A DNA stretch of 64,000 bases from Capsulimonas corticalis (GTDB taxonomy: Bacteria > Armatimonadota > Armatimonadia > Armatimonadales > Capsulimonadaceae), in NCBI RefSeq assembly GCF_003574315.2, contig NZ_AP025739.1, positions 6,696,001 to 6,760,000 on the forward strand. Direction: 5' to 3'. Below the pieces are notes generated by a model. The model was not told the DNA's origin, did not search any database, and worked only from the letters and a program-made list of their open reading frames with translations. Both the position numbers and the translations under genes were made by a program. Below are positions 23,064 through 32,289 of this stretch, in pieces. Numbering within the stretch: position 1 is the first letter of the stretch; the number at the start of each line of letters is the position of its first letter.

Positions 23064-25409
23064 ATGAACAGTTGCCTCCGTGGATTGATGCGCTGGAGCG
23101 CATCGGCGCTGCTGCTCTTGGTTTTGGCGACCGGACTGTGGGCGCAGGATATGAGCCCGGGCTACTATGACGCCGGCGCGCCGGCGTATGTGGACCTCTG
23201 GGTCAACCCCGTGAGCGGACGAGACTCCAACAGCGGCGCCACGCGCGGCGCGGCGCTCCAGACGGTGGAGGCGGCCTGGGCGAAGATCCCTGCGCAGACG
23301 GCGCTGACGAAAGCGTACCGGATCCTGCTGACGCCCGGAAATTACTCCGAAAGCGCCATGCCGAGCGGCAACTGGTTTGAGCTGCGGCAGGGAAGCTTCG
23401 CACACCCCGTAGTCATTCAGGCCGCCGACGGAAAGCATACCGTGCGCCTGCATGCGTACCTGCAATTCGACCACTGCTCCTACCTCTATCTCATCAACCT
23501 GGACTTCGTGACCGACCGAGGCTACGGCGGCGGGGGGAACGTGGTTCACTATTCGTTCTGCGATCATATGCTGCTGCGCGGCTGCGTGCTGAACGGTTTC
23601 GACGGCGCGATACGCCAGCCCCAGGAGACGCTCAAGGTCAATCAGGTGCGTTATATGTATGTCGAGGACTGCGACATCAGCAACGCCTTCTGGATGGGCC
23701 TGGATTATGTCGCCGTGCAGTACGGGCATATCGTCAACAATAAGATCCACGACACGGACAACGACTGCCTGATGGTGAAGGGCGGCTCCGCGTACCTGCG
23801 CATCGAGGGCAACGAAGTCTACAACTCCGCCCAGTGCGGCCTTGTCGCGGGCCAGGGGACCACATTTGGCTTCATGGTGGCGCCGTGGCTGCACTATGAA
23901 GTGTACGACACGAAGTTCGTCAACAATATCGTCCACGATATCCAGAACGCCGGGATCGCGGCGCGCGGCGTTTATAACGTCCTGTTCGCGCACAACACGC
24001 TCTATCGGATCGGCCTGGACCAAGTCTACGGCTCCGGCCTGATTCTCTGCTCGCCCGGAGGGCGGGTCTGCGAAGGAGACCTAGACATTTGCCAGCGGCT
24101 GCACCTGGCCGGCGGATGGGGGCAGACATCGATCGGCGATGAAGCCCAGTGCATTCCCAATCGCAATGTCTATATTTACAACAATATCTTCTACAACCCG
24201 CTGGGCGTCCGAACGCTCTACGGCCATTTCGTCATCTTCGGACCGCAGCCGGCCCCGCCGGGAACCAATATCCCCGGCCCCGTCCTCTCCGACGACAACC
24301 TTCGGATCAAAGGCAACATCGTCTGGAATGGTCCCAGCGATCTGGACCTGGGGCTTGACGACAGCTCCGGCGCCCAGCCCTCCAATCCTACCTGCAATGA
24401 GACCCTGATGCGCGCTCAGAACGCGATCAACACGCTCCAGCCGCAGTTGGTCGATCCCGCGCACGGCAACTTTCGGCCCTTGTTAGGCGGCAGCGTCTTC
24501 CGAGCCGTCAGCTACCCGGTTCCGGACTTCGCGGGCGGCGACCGCCAGCCTCGCCCGCTCGCTCCCGCCGGCAACCTCTCGAACGCCGTCACGCGGGATA
24601 TCTCGGGCCGGGGCCGCGCCGGTCTCTGCCCGCCAGGAGCTTACGCGGCGGTCCCTGGCGACTTCGACGGCGACGGCCGCCCGGACCTGGCGCTGGAGAA
24701 CCCCGCGACGCACGCCGCCGGCGTATGGCGTCTGAACGGCGCCGTAAAATACGGCGACGCCCTCTTCTCGGCTCCTCTGCCTGCGGACTTTCACATCGCC
24801 GCCATCGGCGATTTCAACGGCGACGGCCAGACGGATCTTGTGCTGGAGAACTCCGCGACGCACGCCATACGCCTGTGGTTCATGAACCGGATAACACGCG
24901 CCAGCGAAGCAATCGCGCCGTCGCTCAGCGCGGGCTGGCGGATCGCAGGAGCCGCCGATCTTAATGGGGACGGGCGTCAGGATCTGATCCTAGAGAATGC
25001 GGGGACCCGCCAGGCGGGAGTCTGGTATATGAACGGCGCCGTCAGAATAGGCGGAACGGTCGTCTCCACGCCGCTGCCGACGGGGTTCCGGATCGCCGGA
25101 GCGGGCGACTTTAACCGTGATGGGCGACCAGATCTCCTCCTGGAAAACGCCCAGACCCATCTCGCGACCATCTGGACCATGAACGGCGTGACGAAAACCG
25201 GCGAAACGCCGGTATCCCCCGCGCTTCCGACCGGCTCATCGATCGCCGGCGTGTGCGATTGGGACGGCGATGGATGCCCCGATCTCACGATTTTCAACCC
25301 ATCCACGATGACGGGAGCGATTTGGCGAATGAACGGCGCGCTCCGCCTCACGGAGACGCCGATCTCCCCCGCGCTCGCCGCCGGATGGCGCATCGCCGGC
25401 GCTCCATAA
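23064..25409 (+). CDS. Secreted right-handed beta-helix protein with VCBS/FG-GAP repeats
   Basis: 781 residues from the ATG at 23064 (GAGGAG upstream); signal peptide around SASALLLLVLATGLWA. Residues ~40-500 look like a parallel beta-helix (polysaccharide-binding or lyase-like fold): RVLLTPGNYSE-type opening, then many repeats such as DCDISNAFWMGLDYVAV, NNKIHDTDNDCLMV, NNIVHDIQNAGIAA. The C-terminal ~270 residues hold five FG-GAP/VCBS units of about 50 residues, each with DxDGDGxxDLxLEN and IWxMNG, which probably bind Ca2+. Function likely surface carbohydrate binding or cleavage; no catalytic residue is assignable. Confidence 0.85.
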   Translation: MNSCLRGLMRWSASALLLLVLATGLWAQDMSPGYYDAGAPAYVDLWVNPVSGRDSNSGATRGAALQTVEAAWAKIPAQTALTKAYRILLTPGNYSESAMPSGNWFELRQGSFAHPVVIQAADGKHTVRLHAYLQFDHCSYLYLINLDFVTDRGYGGGGNVVHYSFCDHMLLRGCVLNGFDGAIRQPQETLKVNQVRYMYVEDCDISNAFWMGLDYVAVQYGHIVNNKIHDTDNDCLMVKGGSAYLRIEGNEVYNSAQCGLVAGQGTTFGFMVAPWLHYEVYDTKFVNNIVHDIQNAGIAARGVYNVLFAHNTLYRIGLDQVYGSGLILCSPGGRVCEGDLDICQRLHLAGGWGQTSIGDEAQCIPNRNVYIYNNIFYNPLGVRTLYGHFVIFGPQPAPPGTNIPGPVLSDDNLRIKGNIVWNGPSDLDLGLDDSSGAQPSNPTCNETLMRAQNAINTLQPQLVDPAHGNFRPLLGGSVFRAVSYPVPDFAGGDRQPRPLAPAGNLSNAVTRDISGRGRAGLCPPGAYAAVPGDFDGDGRPDLALENPATHAAGVWRLNGAVKYGDALFSAPLPADFHIAAIGDFNGDGQTDLVLENSATHAIRLWFMNRITRASEAIAPSLSAGWRIAGAADLNGDGRQDLILENAGTRQAGVWYMNGAVRIGGTVVSTPLPTGFRIAGAGDFNRDGRPDLLLENAQTHLATIWTMNGVTKTGETPVSPALPTGSSIAGVCDWDGDGCPDLTIFNPSTMTGAIWRMNGALRLTETPISPALAAGWRIAGAP

Positions 25410-25450
25410 GGACGCAGGCGAAGCCGAATCTCACTGTCGAAATCCCCTCC

Positions 25451-25475
25451 GCGGCGCGCCGAAAAGGCGCGCCGC
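25451..25475 (+). terminator. Hairpin after the beta-helix gene
   Basis: GCGGCGCGCC (25451-25460) and GGCGCGCCGC (25466-25475) form a perfect 10-bp stem with the loop GAAAA. No T-tract follows, so this is a hairpin with terminator-like position rather than a canonical terminator. Confidence 0.5.
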
Positions 25476-25598
25476 GCAAAATCCAGCATTCCTACTCGTG
25501 ATCCCCTCTGAGCCCGATACCGAAATGATTCTTATAGCGGCCCGACTTTAAGCTGGGGCGCGGGAACGTCAGACTAGTATCGAACAAAGAGGTCAGAC

Positions 25599-28500
25599 AT
25601 GAACAGAACTCACGCACGGAAACGTGCGTTTATCATAGGAACACTCGGGCTGGCCGCCACGGCGGGCCGAGCGGCGGCGGATCCTTCGGATCTGATGCGC
25701 ATCGCCGGACATATGCCGGCGGCGCTGAGCCAGACGAAGCTGATCGGCGCGACCGACGAGAGCGCTCCGCTCTCCATGGCGATCGTGCTTCCGCTACGCA
25801 ACCCCGGTCTTCTCCAGACGACGCTGCAGCAGATCTACGATCCCAGCAGCCCGTCTTACCACCATTTTCTCTCCTCGGAAGAATTCAATGCGCGCTTTGC
25901 GCCCACGGAAGCGGACTACTCAGCGGTGGCGGCGTACGCCAAATCGCAGGGACTGACCGTGAGCGGAACGCACACAAACCGCCTGGTTTTGGACGTCAAG
26001 GGCTCGGCTCTGAACGCATCCAGCGCGTTCCACGTCCGATTGAACAATTATCGCGCCGCCGACGGGCGCGTCTTCCACTGTCCTTCCTCCGATCCCCTGC
26101 TCCCCGCCTCGATCGCGGGACGCGTGCAGTCGATCGTCGGTCTGGACAACGCCGCCGTTCTCCATCCGAACTTCATTCAGACGCCCATCAACGATGTCCT
26201 GGGATCTCCGAACTATCTTCAGGGCATGACGGGAGGCGGCTCCCTGCTCGCGCCGCGCGGCGGCGGCAGCGGCCCTGGCGGCGGCTTGACGCCGAGCGAC
26301 ATCAACACGGCTTATAACCTGGCCGGCGGCGCGCGGACCGGGTCGGGGCAGACCCTGGCGCTGTTCGAGCTGGACGGCTACAGCGCGAGCGACATCCGGA
26401 TGTACGAGTCTGCCTACGGACTGCCCAATGTCCCGCTTCAGAACATCCTGGTCGACGGCGTCAACGGCGTCCCGGCAACCGACGGCGCGGCCGAAGTGAC
26501 TCTGGACATCGAACTGCAAATCGCGGTCGCTCCCGGCGTCAGCAAGGTCATCGTCTATGAAGCTCCGAACACCGGATCGGGCCTGGTCGACGAATACAAT
26601 CGCATCGCTACCGACAACACCGCCAAACAGATCAGCACCTCCTGGGGCATGCCGGAGCACTACGCCAATGCAGCGCTTCTGAACGCGGAAAACACGATCT
26701 TCCAGCAGATGGCCGCGCAGGGCCAATCCATCTATGCGGCCGCCGGCGACAGCGGCGCTTACGATGACAACAGCACGGTTTGCGTCGACGACCCCGCCTC
26801 TCAGCCGTTCGTCTCCAGCGTCGGCGGCACCCGGCTCACCCTGGGCGCGAACCACTCGTACGGCAGTGAAACGACCTGGAACCACGGTCGCGGCGCCGGC
26901 GCGGGCGGCGGCGGCGTGAGCGTCTACTGGAACAAGCCCGACTGGCAGCAAGGCCTGGGCGTTTCGGCCACAAAGCGCAACATCCCGGATGTCTCGCTCG
27001 ACTCCGACCCCAACACCGGTTACTCGATCGCCTATCACGGCTCCTGGACCCTCTTCGGCGGCACCAGCTGCGCGTCTCCGCTGTGGGCGGGCTTCACGGC
27101 GCTCGTCAACCAGCAGCGCGCGATTGCGGGCCTGAGCCCCATGGGCTTCCCGAATCCCGTGCTCTACACGATCGGCAAGGGAACGAACTACGGCGCGGAC
27201 TTCCACGACATCGCGGACGCCAGCACCAACCTCTTCTACTCGGCGACCACGGGCTTCGACGACGCCACCGGATGGGGAACGTTCAATGGCCTGAACCTGC
27301 TCGCCGATCTCGCGCCGATGGCGCCGCCGGTCGCTCCGGCGACGGATCTGGCCGCGACGCTCACGCCTCCGACCACGGTCGGCCTGTCGTGGACGGCGGT
27401 GGACGGCGCCGCCAGCTACAATGTCCTGCGGGGAACGAAAGCCGGCGGACCTTACGCCAAGATCGGAAACACCGCCACGGCGTCCTACACGGACACCACG
27501 GCGGGTTCGTCCACGACGTACTACTATGTGGTCGTCTCGGTCGTCGCCTCCGGAACCAGCGTCTACAGCAACGAAGCCAGCGTCACCACCGCCGGCGCGC
27601 CTCAGGCGATCACCGATCTTGCGGCGGCCAGCGCCGGGATGACCGGCGTCAACCTGACCTGGACGGCGGGCGCCACGGCGACCAGCTACAATATCCTTCG
27701 CTCCGCCACGCACAGCGGCCCGTACACCCAGGTGGGAACCTCCACGGATCCCAGCTACAGCGACACGGGATTGACGGGCTCCACGACGTACTATTATGTC
27801 GTCACCGCCGCGAACAGCGATGGCGTGAGCGCCAACAGCAATGAAGCGTCCGCGACGACGGCTCCCGCCGCGCCGCCCGCTCCCACGAAACTCACCGCGA
27901 CCAGCGCCGGCTCCTACCGGATCGTTCTTTCCTGGACGGCGTCCCTGCGCGCCACCGGCTACGCCGTTCTGCGCAGCACGACGGCGGGCGGACCGTACAC
28001 CGCCGTGACGACGAGTTCGACCACCAGCGCCAGCAACGACGGCCTTGCTCCCGGAACGACCTATTACTATGTCGTCACCGCGATCAACACCGGCGGAACG
28101 AGCCCGAACAGCAATGAGGCGAGCGCTAAGACCACTCCGGCGGCTCCCCAGGCTCCGGCGAACCTCACGGCGACCGCAGCGAGCGCGTCGGCCATCAACC
28201 TCTCCTGGACGGCTCCGGCCGGCGCGGTCAGCTATAACGTCCTGCGCGGCGTCAAGCACCTCGGCCCTTACTCCAAGATCGGAACCACGACCAGCACGAC
28301 CTATGTCAGCGACAGCCTGGACAGCAGCACGGCGTACTACTACGTCGTGACGGCGGTCAACACCGTCGGCTCCAGCCCCAACAGCAACGAGGCCACCGCC
28401 ACCACGGCGCTCGGCGCTCCCAAGGCTCCCACCGGCCTGGTCGCCAAGACCCAGAACACGACCATGATCGGCCTGTCCTGGAACCCGACGCCCTACGCCA

Positions 28501-30116
28501 CCGGCTATGGCCTCTTCCGCTCCACCACCAAGGGCGGCCCGTACACCTCGATCGGCATCGTCAACGTCAACTCCAGCAACTCGGCGCATCCCAATTGCGC
28601 GGACTCGTCGCTGACGCCGAACACGACGTACTATTACGTGATCAATGCCTTCAACTCGGTCGGCTCCGGCCCGAACGGCGCGGAAGCCAACGCAACCACG
28701 CTGCCGCTGCCTCCGTCCTCCGCGACTAACCTGACGGCGACGGCCGTCAATGCAAGCCGCATCACTCTGAGCTGGACCGCCGGCGACGGAGCAACAGGCT
28801 ACATCATTCAGCGCTCTCTGACCGCAGGCGGCCCCTACACGAAGGTCGCCACCGCGACCACGACGAACTACATCAACGACGGCCTCGACAGCTTGACCAC
28901 ATACTACTATGTGGTGACTTCGGTCAACGCCGGCGGAACCGCCGATAACAGCAACGAAGCCAGCGCCACCACGGCGCTCGCGCCGCCTCCGGTCCCGGCT
29001 CATCTGACGGCGACCACCACGGGCACGACCAGCATCGCGCTGACCTGGACGGCTTCCAAGAACGCCGCCAGCTATACGGTCTCGCGCCGCACCGGCTCCA
29101 CCGGAGCATTCACGCAAATCGCGACGACTACGGATCCCGCCTACGCCAATACCGGCCTGACCGGCTCCACGACGTACACGTACATCGTGACCGCCACCAA
29201 CGCCGCCGGCGTAAGCCTGGCCAGCGCTCCCGCCTCGGCGATTACCGCGCCGAACGCGCCGCCGGCTCCGACCCATCTGGTGGTCAGCTCTGTCGCTTAC
29301 AATCACGTCAATCTGGCGTGGACATCGGCGGCCCGCGCCACAAGCTACGTGGTTGCCCGCAGCGCCACGCAGGGCGGACCGTACACTCAGGTCGGCTCCG
29401 CCACCGGCGTCAACTACATCGACACCAGCGTGAGCGGCAGCACGACGTACTACTACGTGGTGAGCGCCGCGAACGCCGGCGGCGGCAGCGACATCAGCAA
29501 TGAAGTCACCGCCACCACCCCCACGGCGCCGCCCGCCGGTCCGACCGGTCTCACGGCGAGGGCTCTGGGCGCCACGCAGATCAACCTGACATGGACGGCC
29601 TCGACGGACGCGGTGACCTACAACGTTCTGCGCGCCAAAGCGCACAACGGCCCTTACGTCAAAATCGCGACGTGCTCGGGTACGGGCTACTCGGACCGCG
29701 GCCTGACCAAAGCGACGATGTTCTACTACGTCGTCAGCGCGACCAACACCAACGGGACCGGCGCCAACAGCGCCGAAGCCAGCGCGCAGACGGCCGCCGT
29801 CGTCTTCGCGGCTCCCACCGGCCTGGCGACACAGCCGGAAGCTCCCACCCTGATGGGACTTTCCTGGAACGCGGTCCCCGGCGCGACCACCTACGGGATC
29901 TACCGCTCCACCACCCAGGGCGGCCCGTACACTTCGATCGGCATCGTCAACGTCTGGAGCGGCAACGCCGCTCATCCGAACTGCGCGGACGCCTTCGTGC
30001 AGGCCGGAACAACCTACTACTACGTCGTCACGGCGTACACAACCGGCGCAACCAGCGGCTTCAGCAATGAAGCCGTCGGAACCACCGCAACCGACGGCTC
30101 GTCGGCGAACCGGTAA
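25599..30116 (+). CDS. Secreted S53 (sedolisin/kumamolisin) peptidase with ten FnIII repeats
   Basis: 1505 residues. A signal peptide (about 1-28) precedes an activation propeptide (about 40-190: TLQQIYDPSSPSYHHFLSS, FAPTEADY). The serine-carboxyl catalytic set is complete: Glu299 and Asp303 in AEVTLDIELQ, Asp384 in AAGDSGAYDD, and Ser490 in GGTSCASPLW. The C-terminal Ca2+ site appears in DFHDIADAS and GFDDATGWGTFNG. Ten fibronectin type III domains of ~90 residues follow from ~570 to the end, each with LTATxxxxxxxxLSWT, NVLRGTxxGGPYT and TTYYYVV. Acid-active endopeptidase is the family activity; the FnIII tail probably spaces or tethers it. Followed by a very strong terminator. Confidence 0.95.
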   Translation: MNRTHARKRAFIIGTLGLAATAGRAAADPSDLMRIAGHMPAALSQTKLIGATDESAPLSMAIVLPLRNPGLLQTTLQQIYDPSSPSYHHFLSSEEFNARFAPTEADYSAVAAYAKSQGLTVSGTHTNRLVLDVKGSALNASSAFHVRLNNYRAADGRVFHCPSSDPLLPASIAGRVQSIVGLDNAAVLHPNFIQTPINDVLGSPNYLQGMTGGGSLLAPRGGGSGPGGGLTPSDINTAYNLAGGARTGSGQTLALFELDGYSASDIRMYESAYGLPNVPLQNILVDGVNGVPATDGAAEVTLDIELQIAVAPGVSKVIVYEAPNTGSGLVDEYNRIATDNTAKQISTSWGMPEHYANAALLNAENTIFQQMAAQGQSIYAAAGDSGAYDDNSTVCVDDPASQPFVSSVGGTRLTLGANHSYGSETTWNHGRGAGAGGGGVSVYWNKPDWQQGLGVSATKRNIPDVSLDSDPNTGYSIAYHGSWTLFGGTSCASPLWAGFTALVNQQRAIAGLSPMGFPNPVLYTIGKGTNYGADFHDIADASTNLFYSATTGFDDATGWGTFNGLNLLADLAPMAPPVAPATDLAATLTPPTTVGLSWTAVDGAASYNVLRGTKAGGPYAKIGNTATASYTDTTAGSSTTYYYVVVSVVASGTSVYSNEASVTTAGAPQAITDLAAASAGMTGVNLTWTAGATATSYNILRSATHSGPYTQVGTSTDPSYSDTGLTGSTTYYYVVTAANSDGVSANSNEASATTAPAAPPAPTKLTATSAGSYRIVLSWTASLRATGYAVLRSTTAGGPYTAVTTSSTTSASNDGLAPGTTYYYVVTAINTGGTSPNSNEASAKTTPAAPQAPANLTATAASASAINLSWTAPAGAVSYNVLRGVKHLGPYSKIGTTTSTTYVSDSLDSSTAYYYVVTAVNTVGSSPNSNEATATTALGAPKAPTGLVAKTQNTTMIGLSWNPTPYATGYGLFRSTTKGGPYTSIGIVNVNSSNSAHPNCADSSLTPNTTYYYVINAFNSVGSGPNGAEANATTLPLPPSSATNLTATAVNASRITLSWTAGDGATGYIIQRSLTAGGPYTKVATATTTNYINDGLDSLTTYYYVVTSVNAGGTADNSNEASATTALAPPPVPAHLTATTTGTTSIALTWTASKNAASYTVSRRTGSTGAFTQIATTTDPAYANTGLTGSTTYTYIVTATNAAGVSLASAPASAITAPNAPPAPTHLVVSSVAYNHVNLAWTSAARATSYVVARSATQGGPYTQVGSATGVNYIDTSVSGSTTYYYVVSAANAGGGSDISNEVTATTPTAPPAGPTGLTARALGATQINLTWTASTDAVTYNVLRAKAHNGPYVKIATCSGTGYSDRGLTKATMFYYVVSATNTNGTGANSAEASAQTAAVVFAAPTGLATQPEAPTLMGLSWNAVPGATTYGIYRSTTQGGPYTSIGIVNVWSGNAAHPNCADAFVQAGTTYYYVVTAYTTGATSGFSNEAVGTTATDGSSANR

Positions 30117-30152
30117 TTTCCTTCCCCGGAAGCGCGAGCATCCGACCACGAA

Positions 30153-30197
30153 GGGCCTCTCGTCTAGCCATAAGGCTAGACGAGAGGCCCTTTTTTT
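30153..30197 (+). terminator. Strong Rho-independent terminator after the S53 gene
   Basis: A perfect 17-bp stem, GGGCCTCTCGTCTAGCC (30153-30169) and GGCTAGACGAGAGGCCC (30174-30190), with a 4-base loop ATAA and then seven T. Confidence 0.95.
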
Positions 30198-30209
30198 CGC
30201 GCGGCGGCG

Positions 30210-30338
30210 TTAGTGTTGTGACCAAGCGATTTCCAGCTCGTAAAACTCCCCAAGCTTACGCTGGAGCAGCGCCGCATTGTCGATTTGCAGCTCCGCGCGG
30301 ACGCGTTTGATCAGGTGAATGCGGTATGATTTGAGAAG
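30210..30338 (-). pseudogene. Possible remnant of a C-terminal coding region
   Basis: On the minus strand an open stretch ends at a TAA (30212-30210) and reads KSYRIHLIKRVRAELQID followed by NAALLQRKLGEFYELEI and AWSQH, a plausible helical protein tail. No start codon or RBS was found and the frame has no convincing N-terminus, so it may be the relic of a gene lost upstream. The pattern could also be chance. Confidence 0.25.
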
Positions 30339-30389
30339 CAGGAATGTTGATAAAGACAGGACGGAAGGACACCTGCCTAACAAACACTA

Positions 30390-30494
30390 TATTTTAATAT
30401 AAAATACGATTCCCCGCCAAATTCGTGTACAATAAATCCACGGCCTTCTAAGCACGCGGCTGCAACTCAGCAAGTTTTACAAACTCAGCAAGTT
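30390..30494 (+). promoter_or_regulatory. AT-rich dyad and tandem direct repeat upstream of the 30506 gene
   Basis: TATTTTA-ATA-TAAAATA (30390-30406) is a perfect dyad. Nearer the gene, AACTCAGCAAGTT occurs twice (30464-30476 and 30482-30494) with an 18-base period, the second copy ending 12 bases before the ATG at 30506. No good -35/-10 pair was recognised. Together with the terminator and the possible remnant these fill the 30117-30505 gap. Confidence 0.4.
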
Positions 30495-30505
30495 CACCTC
30501 ACGTC

Positions 30506-31054
30506 ATGGATGGCATCATGTTTGCGAAAGACCATAAAGCCGCCTCTCGCGCGGTCGCCGCTCAAACACTCGTTTGTGTTTTGGCGGCCGGCTTTGTGCT
30601 GACGCATTTCCACCATCACCCAGCGACGGGACATACGGACAATCTCCTCTTCGCCAGAAGCGAGCCAAGACCTCTCGCCATGAATTCCCCGGAACTGAGC
30701 CAGCAGCCGGTCATCGTGCTTGACGCCGGCGCCATTATCGTTCCCATGACGGGTGTCGGCCCTGGTCCTGAGGGCACGATGTCGCCCGGCGCGACAAAGT
30801 GGCGGATCGTCAAAGAGCGCGGCCGGACCGCCGCCTGGGGCTATGTGCCCTCCGATGTGAATCTCGCATCCCACGATGGCGGCTTTACGGTCCGCTATAC
30901 CCACCGGGTCCTCAATCTTTACGGCGCGCCCACCCACGTCCTCTCCGTTCAGGCGCTAGGCGATCCCGCGAGACTTGTCGGGCGGTACGCGCTGGAGCAG
31001 GCGGACGGGCGACGCCCGGTCTTTGGACGCTTTGAAGTGATCGCGCCGCGCTGA
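30506..31054 (+). CDS. Hypothetical exported or membrane-anchored protein
   Basis: 182 residues, or 178 from the ATG at 30518. A hydrophobic segment at about 15-33 (AAQTLVCVLAAGFVLTHF) looks like a signal anchor. The rest is soluble and rich in Pro/Gly/Val with PVIVLDAGAIIVPMTGVGPG and WRIVKERGRTAAWGYVPSD; no family was recognised. The downstream glycosyltransferase gene starts 21 bases later and may be co-transcribed. Confidence 0.6.
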   Translation: MDGIMFAKDHKAASRAVAAQTLVCVLAAGFVLTHFHHHPATGHTDNLLFARSEPRPLAMNSPELSQQPVIVLDAGAIIVPMTGVGPGPEGTMSPGATKWRIVKERGRTAAWGYVPSDVNLASHDGGFTVRYTHRVLNLYGAPTHVLSVQALGDPARLVGRYALEQADGRRPVFGRFEVIAPR

Positions 31055-31075
31055 TCGCGGAGAGGCTCGATCTTT

Positions 31076-32182
31076 ATGAGACTTCAGCTCACCGCGCGCC
31101 GCGCCGCAACCTTTGGCCAGGATTTCCTCGCGGCGCGGATCAACCGCCGCCTGAACGTGACGCCGCTGGTCGCGGACGCCGGCGGCGCATTTACCCTCGG
31201 CGCGCTTTCGCAAGGCCCCCATCTTATCATCTCCCACAATCCTGAAGACGAGGGCGAGGCCCATCTTCTTGCCGGACTTCCCCCGAATGTGCGAGCCGTC
31301 GTCCACCGGCATGTTCAGTGGAGCTATCTGGATCGGCGGCAGCAGGAAAATGTGCGAACGTCGATGGCCAGGGCGTCGCTGTGCATCGTTCCCGCCGCGT
31401 TTCTCGCCGCCGAATCGCACGGGCTGTTTCCGGAGACGCCCTGCGAAGTCGTCCATATCGGGCGCGATCCCGCCATGTACCGGCCAGCGGACGACGCCGA
31501 ACGCGCGGCGTTTCGCGCGCGTCTTGGAATCGCCGAGGACCGTTATCTGATCCTCCATGTGGGACGTCTGGAGGCCGCCAAGGGGCTTCAGATTTTATGT
31601 GACCTGGCGGCGCGTTTGCCGGAGTCCGCCGCGCTTTTGATCCAGTTCACGGCGAGCGCGGATGAAACGGCGCGGCGCGGCGGCTTCTGGCCGCAGGCGC
31701 TGGAAATCCAGCGCGCGCGTCCCGGCCGAGTTTTTCCGTGGCCGGACACCGACCCACAGTCGGATCGGCCTGTGCGCCATGCCGATCTTCTCCTGTCCGC
31801 ATCGCTCAAGGAAGTCGCGCCGATGGTCGCCGTCGAAGCGCTCATGAGCGGCGCGCCGGTCGCCGCCACCGAATCCACCCCATTTTATGCGGAACTGCAC
31901 GCGCTCGGCGTCGCTTCCGAGGATTTGACGGTCGCGCCCCTGCCCTTCGCCGAGCGTCTCGCGGGCCGGACGCGCAGCGAGCTCACGCTGACGGACGCAG
32001 AAACGGATACGGCGGCGAGGCTGCTGGCGAACGCCATCGAAGACAAAATCTCCCAACATCACCTTGTTTCGAAGGAACGGCGCGACGCGCGGTCCAATCA
32101 AATGACTCGCCTCGGATTTACGGAGGACCGAATGGTGTCGCGTCTCGATGCGCTTTACAATTCAGTCGTTGAAAATACGTGA
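31076..32182 (+). CDS. Glycosyltransferase, GT4-like (GT-B fold)
   Basis: 368 residues. Pattern of two Rossmann-like domains: N-terminal QGPHLIISHNPEDEGEA and VRAVVHRHVQWSYLD, with linker PCEVVHIGRDPAMYRP before YLILHVGRLEAAKGLQILCD, the classic GT4 nucleotide-sugar-binding opening. The C-terminal motif KEVAPMVAVEALMSGAPVAA matches the E-x7-E region. It should transfer a sugar from an NDP-sugar to an unknown acceptor at the cytoplasmic face. The neighbouring genes (exported protein upstream, lectin-like protein downstream) fit a surface-glycan context, but this is only suggestive. Confidence 0.85.
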   Translation: MRLQLTARRAATFGQDFLAARINRRLNVTPLVADAGGAFTLGALSQGPHLIISHNPEDEGEAHLLAGLPPNVRAVVHRHVQWSYLDRRQQENVRTSMARASLCIVPAAFLAAESHGLFPETPCEVVHIGRDPAMYRPADDAERAAFRARLGIAEDRYLILHVGRLEAAKGLQILCDLAARLPESAALLIQFTASADETARRGGFWPQALEIQRARPGRVFPWPDTDPQSDRPVRHADLLLSASLKEVAPMVAVEALMSGAPVAATESTPFYAELHALGVASEDLTVAPLPFAERLAGRTRSELTLTDAETDTAARLLANAIEDKISQHHLVSKERRDARSNQMTRLGFTEDRMVSRLDALYNSVVENT

Positions 32183-32289
32183 GAGAGCGCACGAAAATCC
32201 GTGCGATTGCGGTAGAATTCCAGGGATTCGGATTGCATTCACGGCAAGTCAGCATCGGCTCACCGCCAGCCGCTGGACCGGGAGATTCC

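Noticed and set aside
25920-30149. Very long reverse-strand frame (1409 codons) opposite the S53/FnIII gene
   Set aside because: It mirrors the FnIII repeats, is Arg/Gly/Val-rich with no recognisable domain, and the plus-strand gene has a complete catalytic set and signal peptide. It is a shadow of GC-rich repetitive coding sequence.
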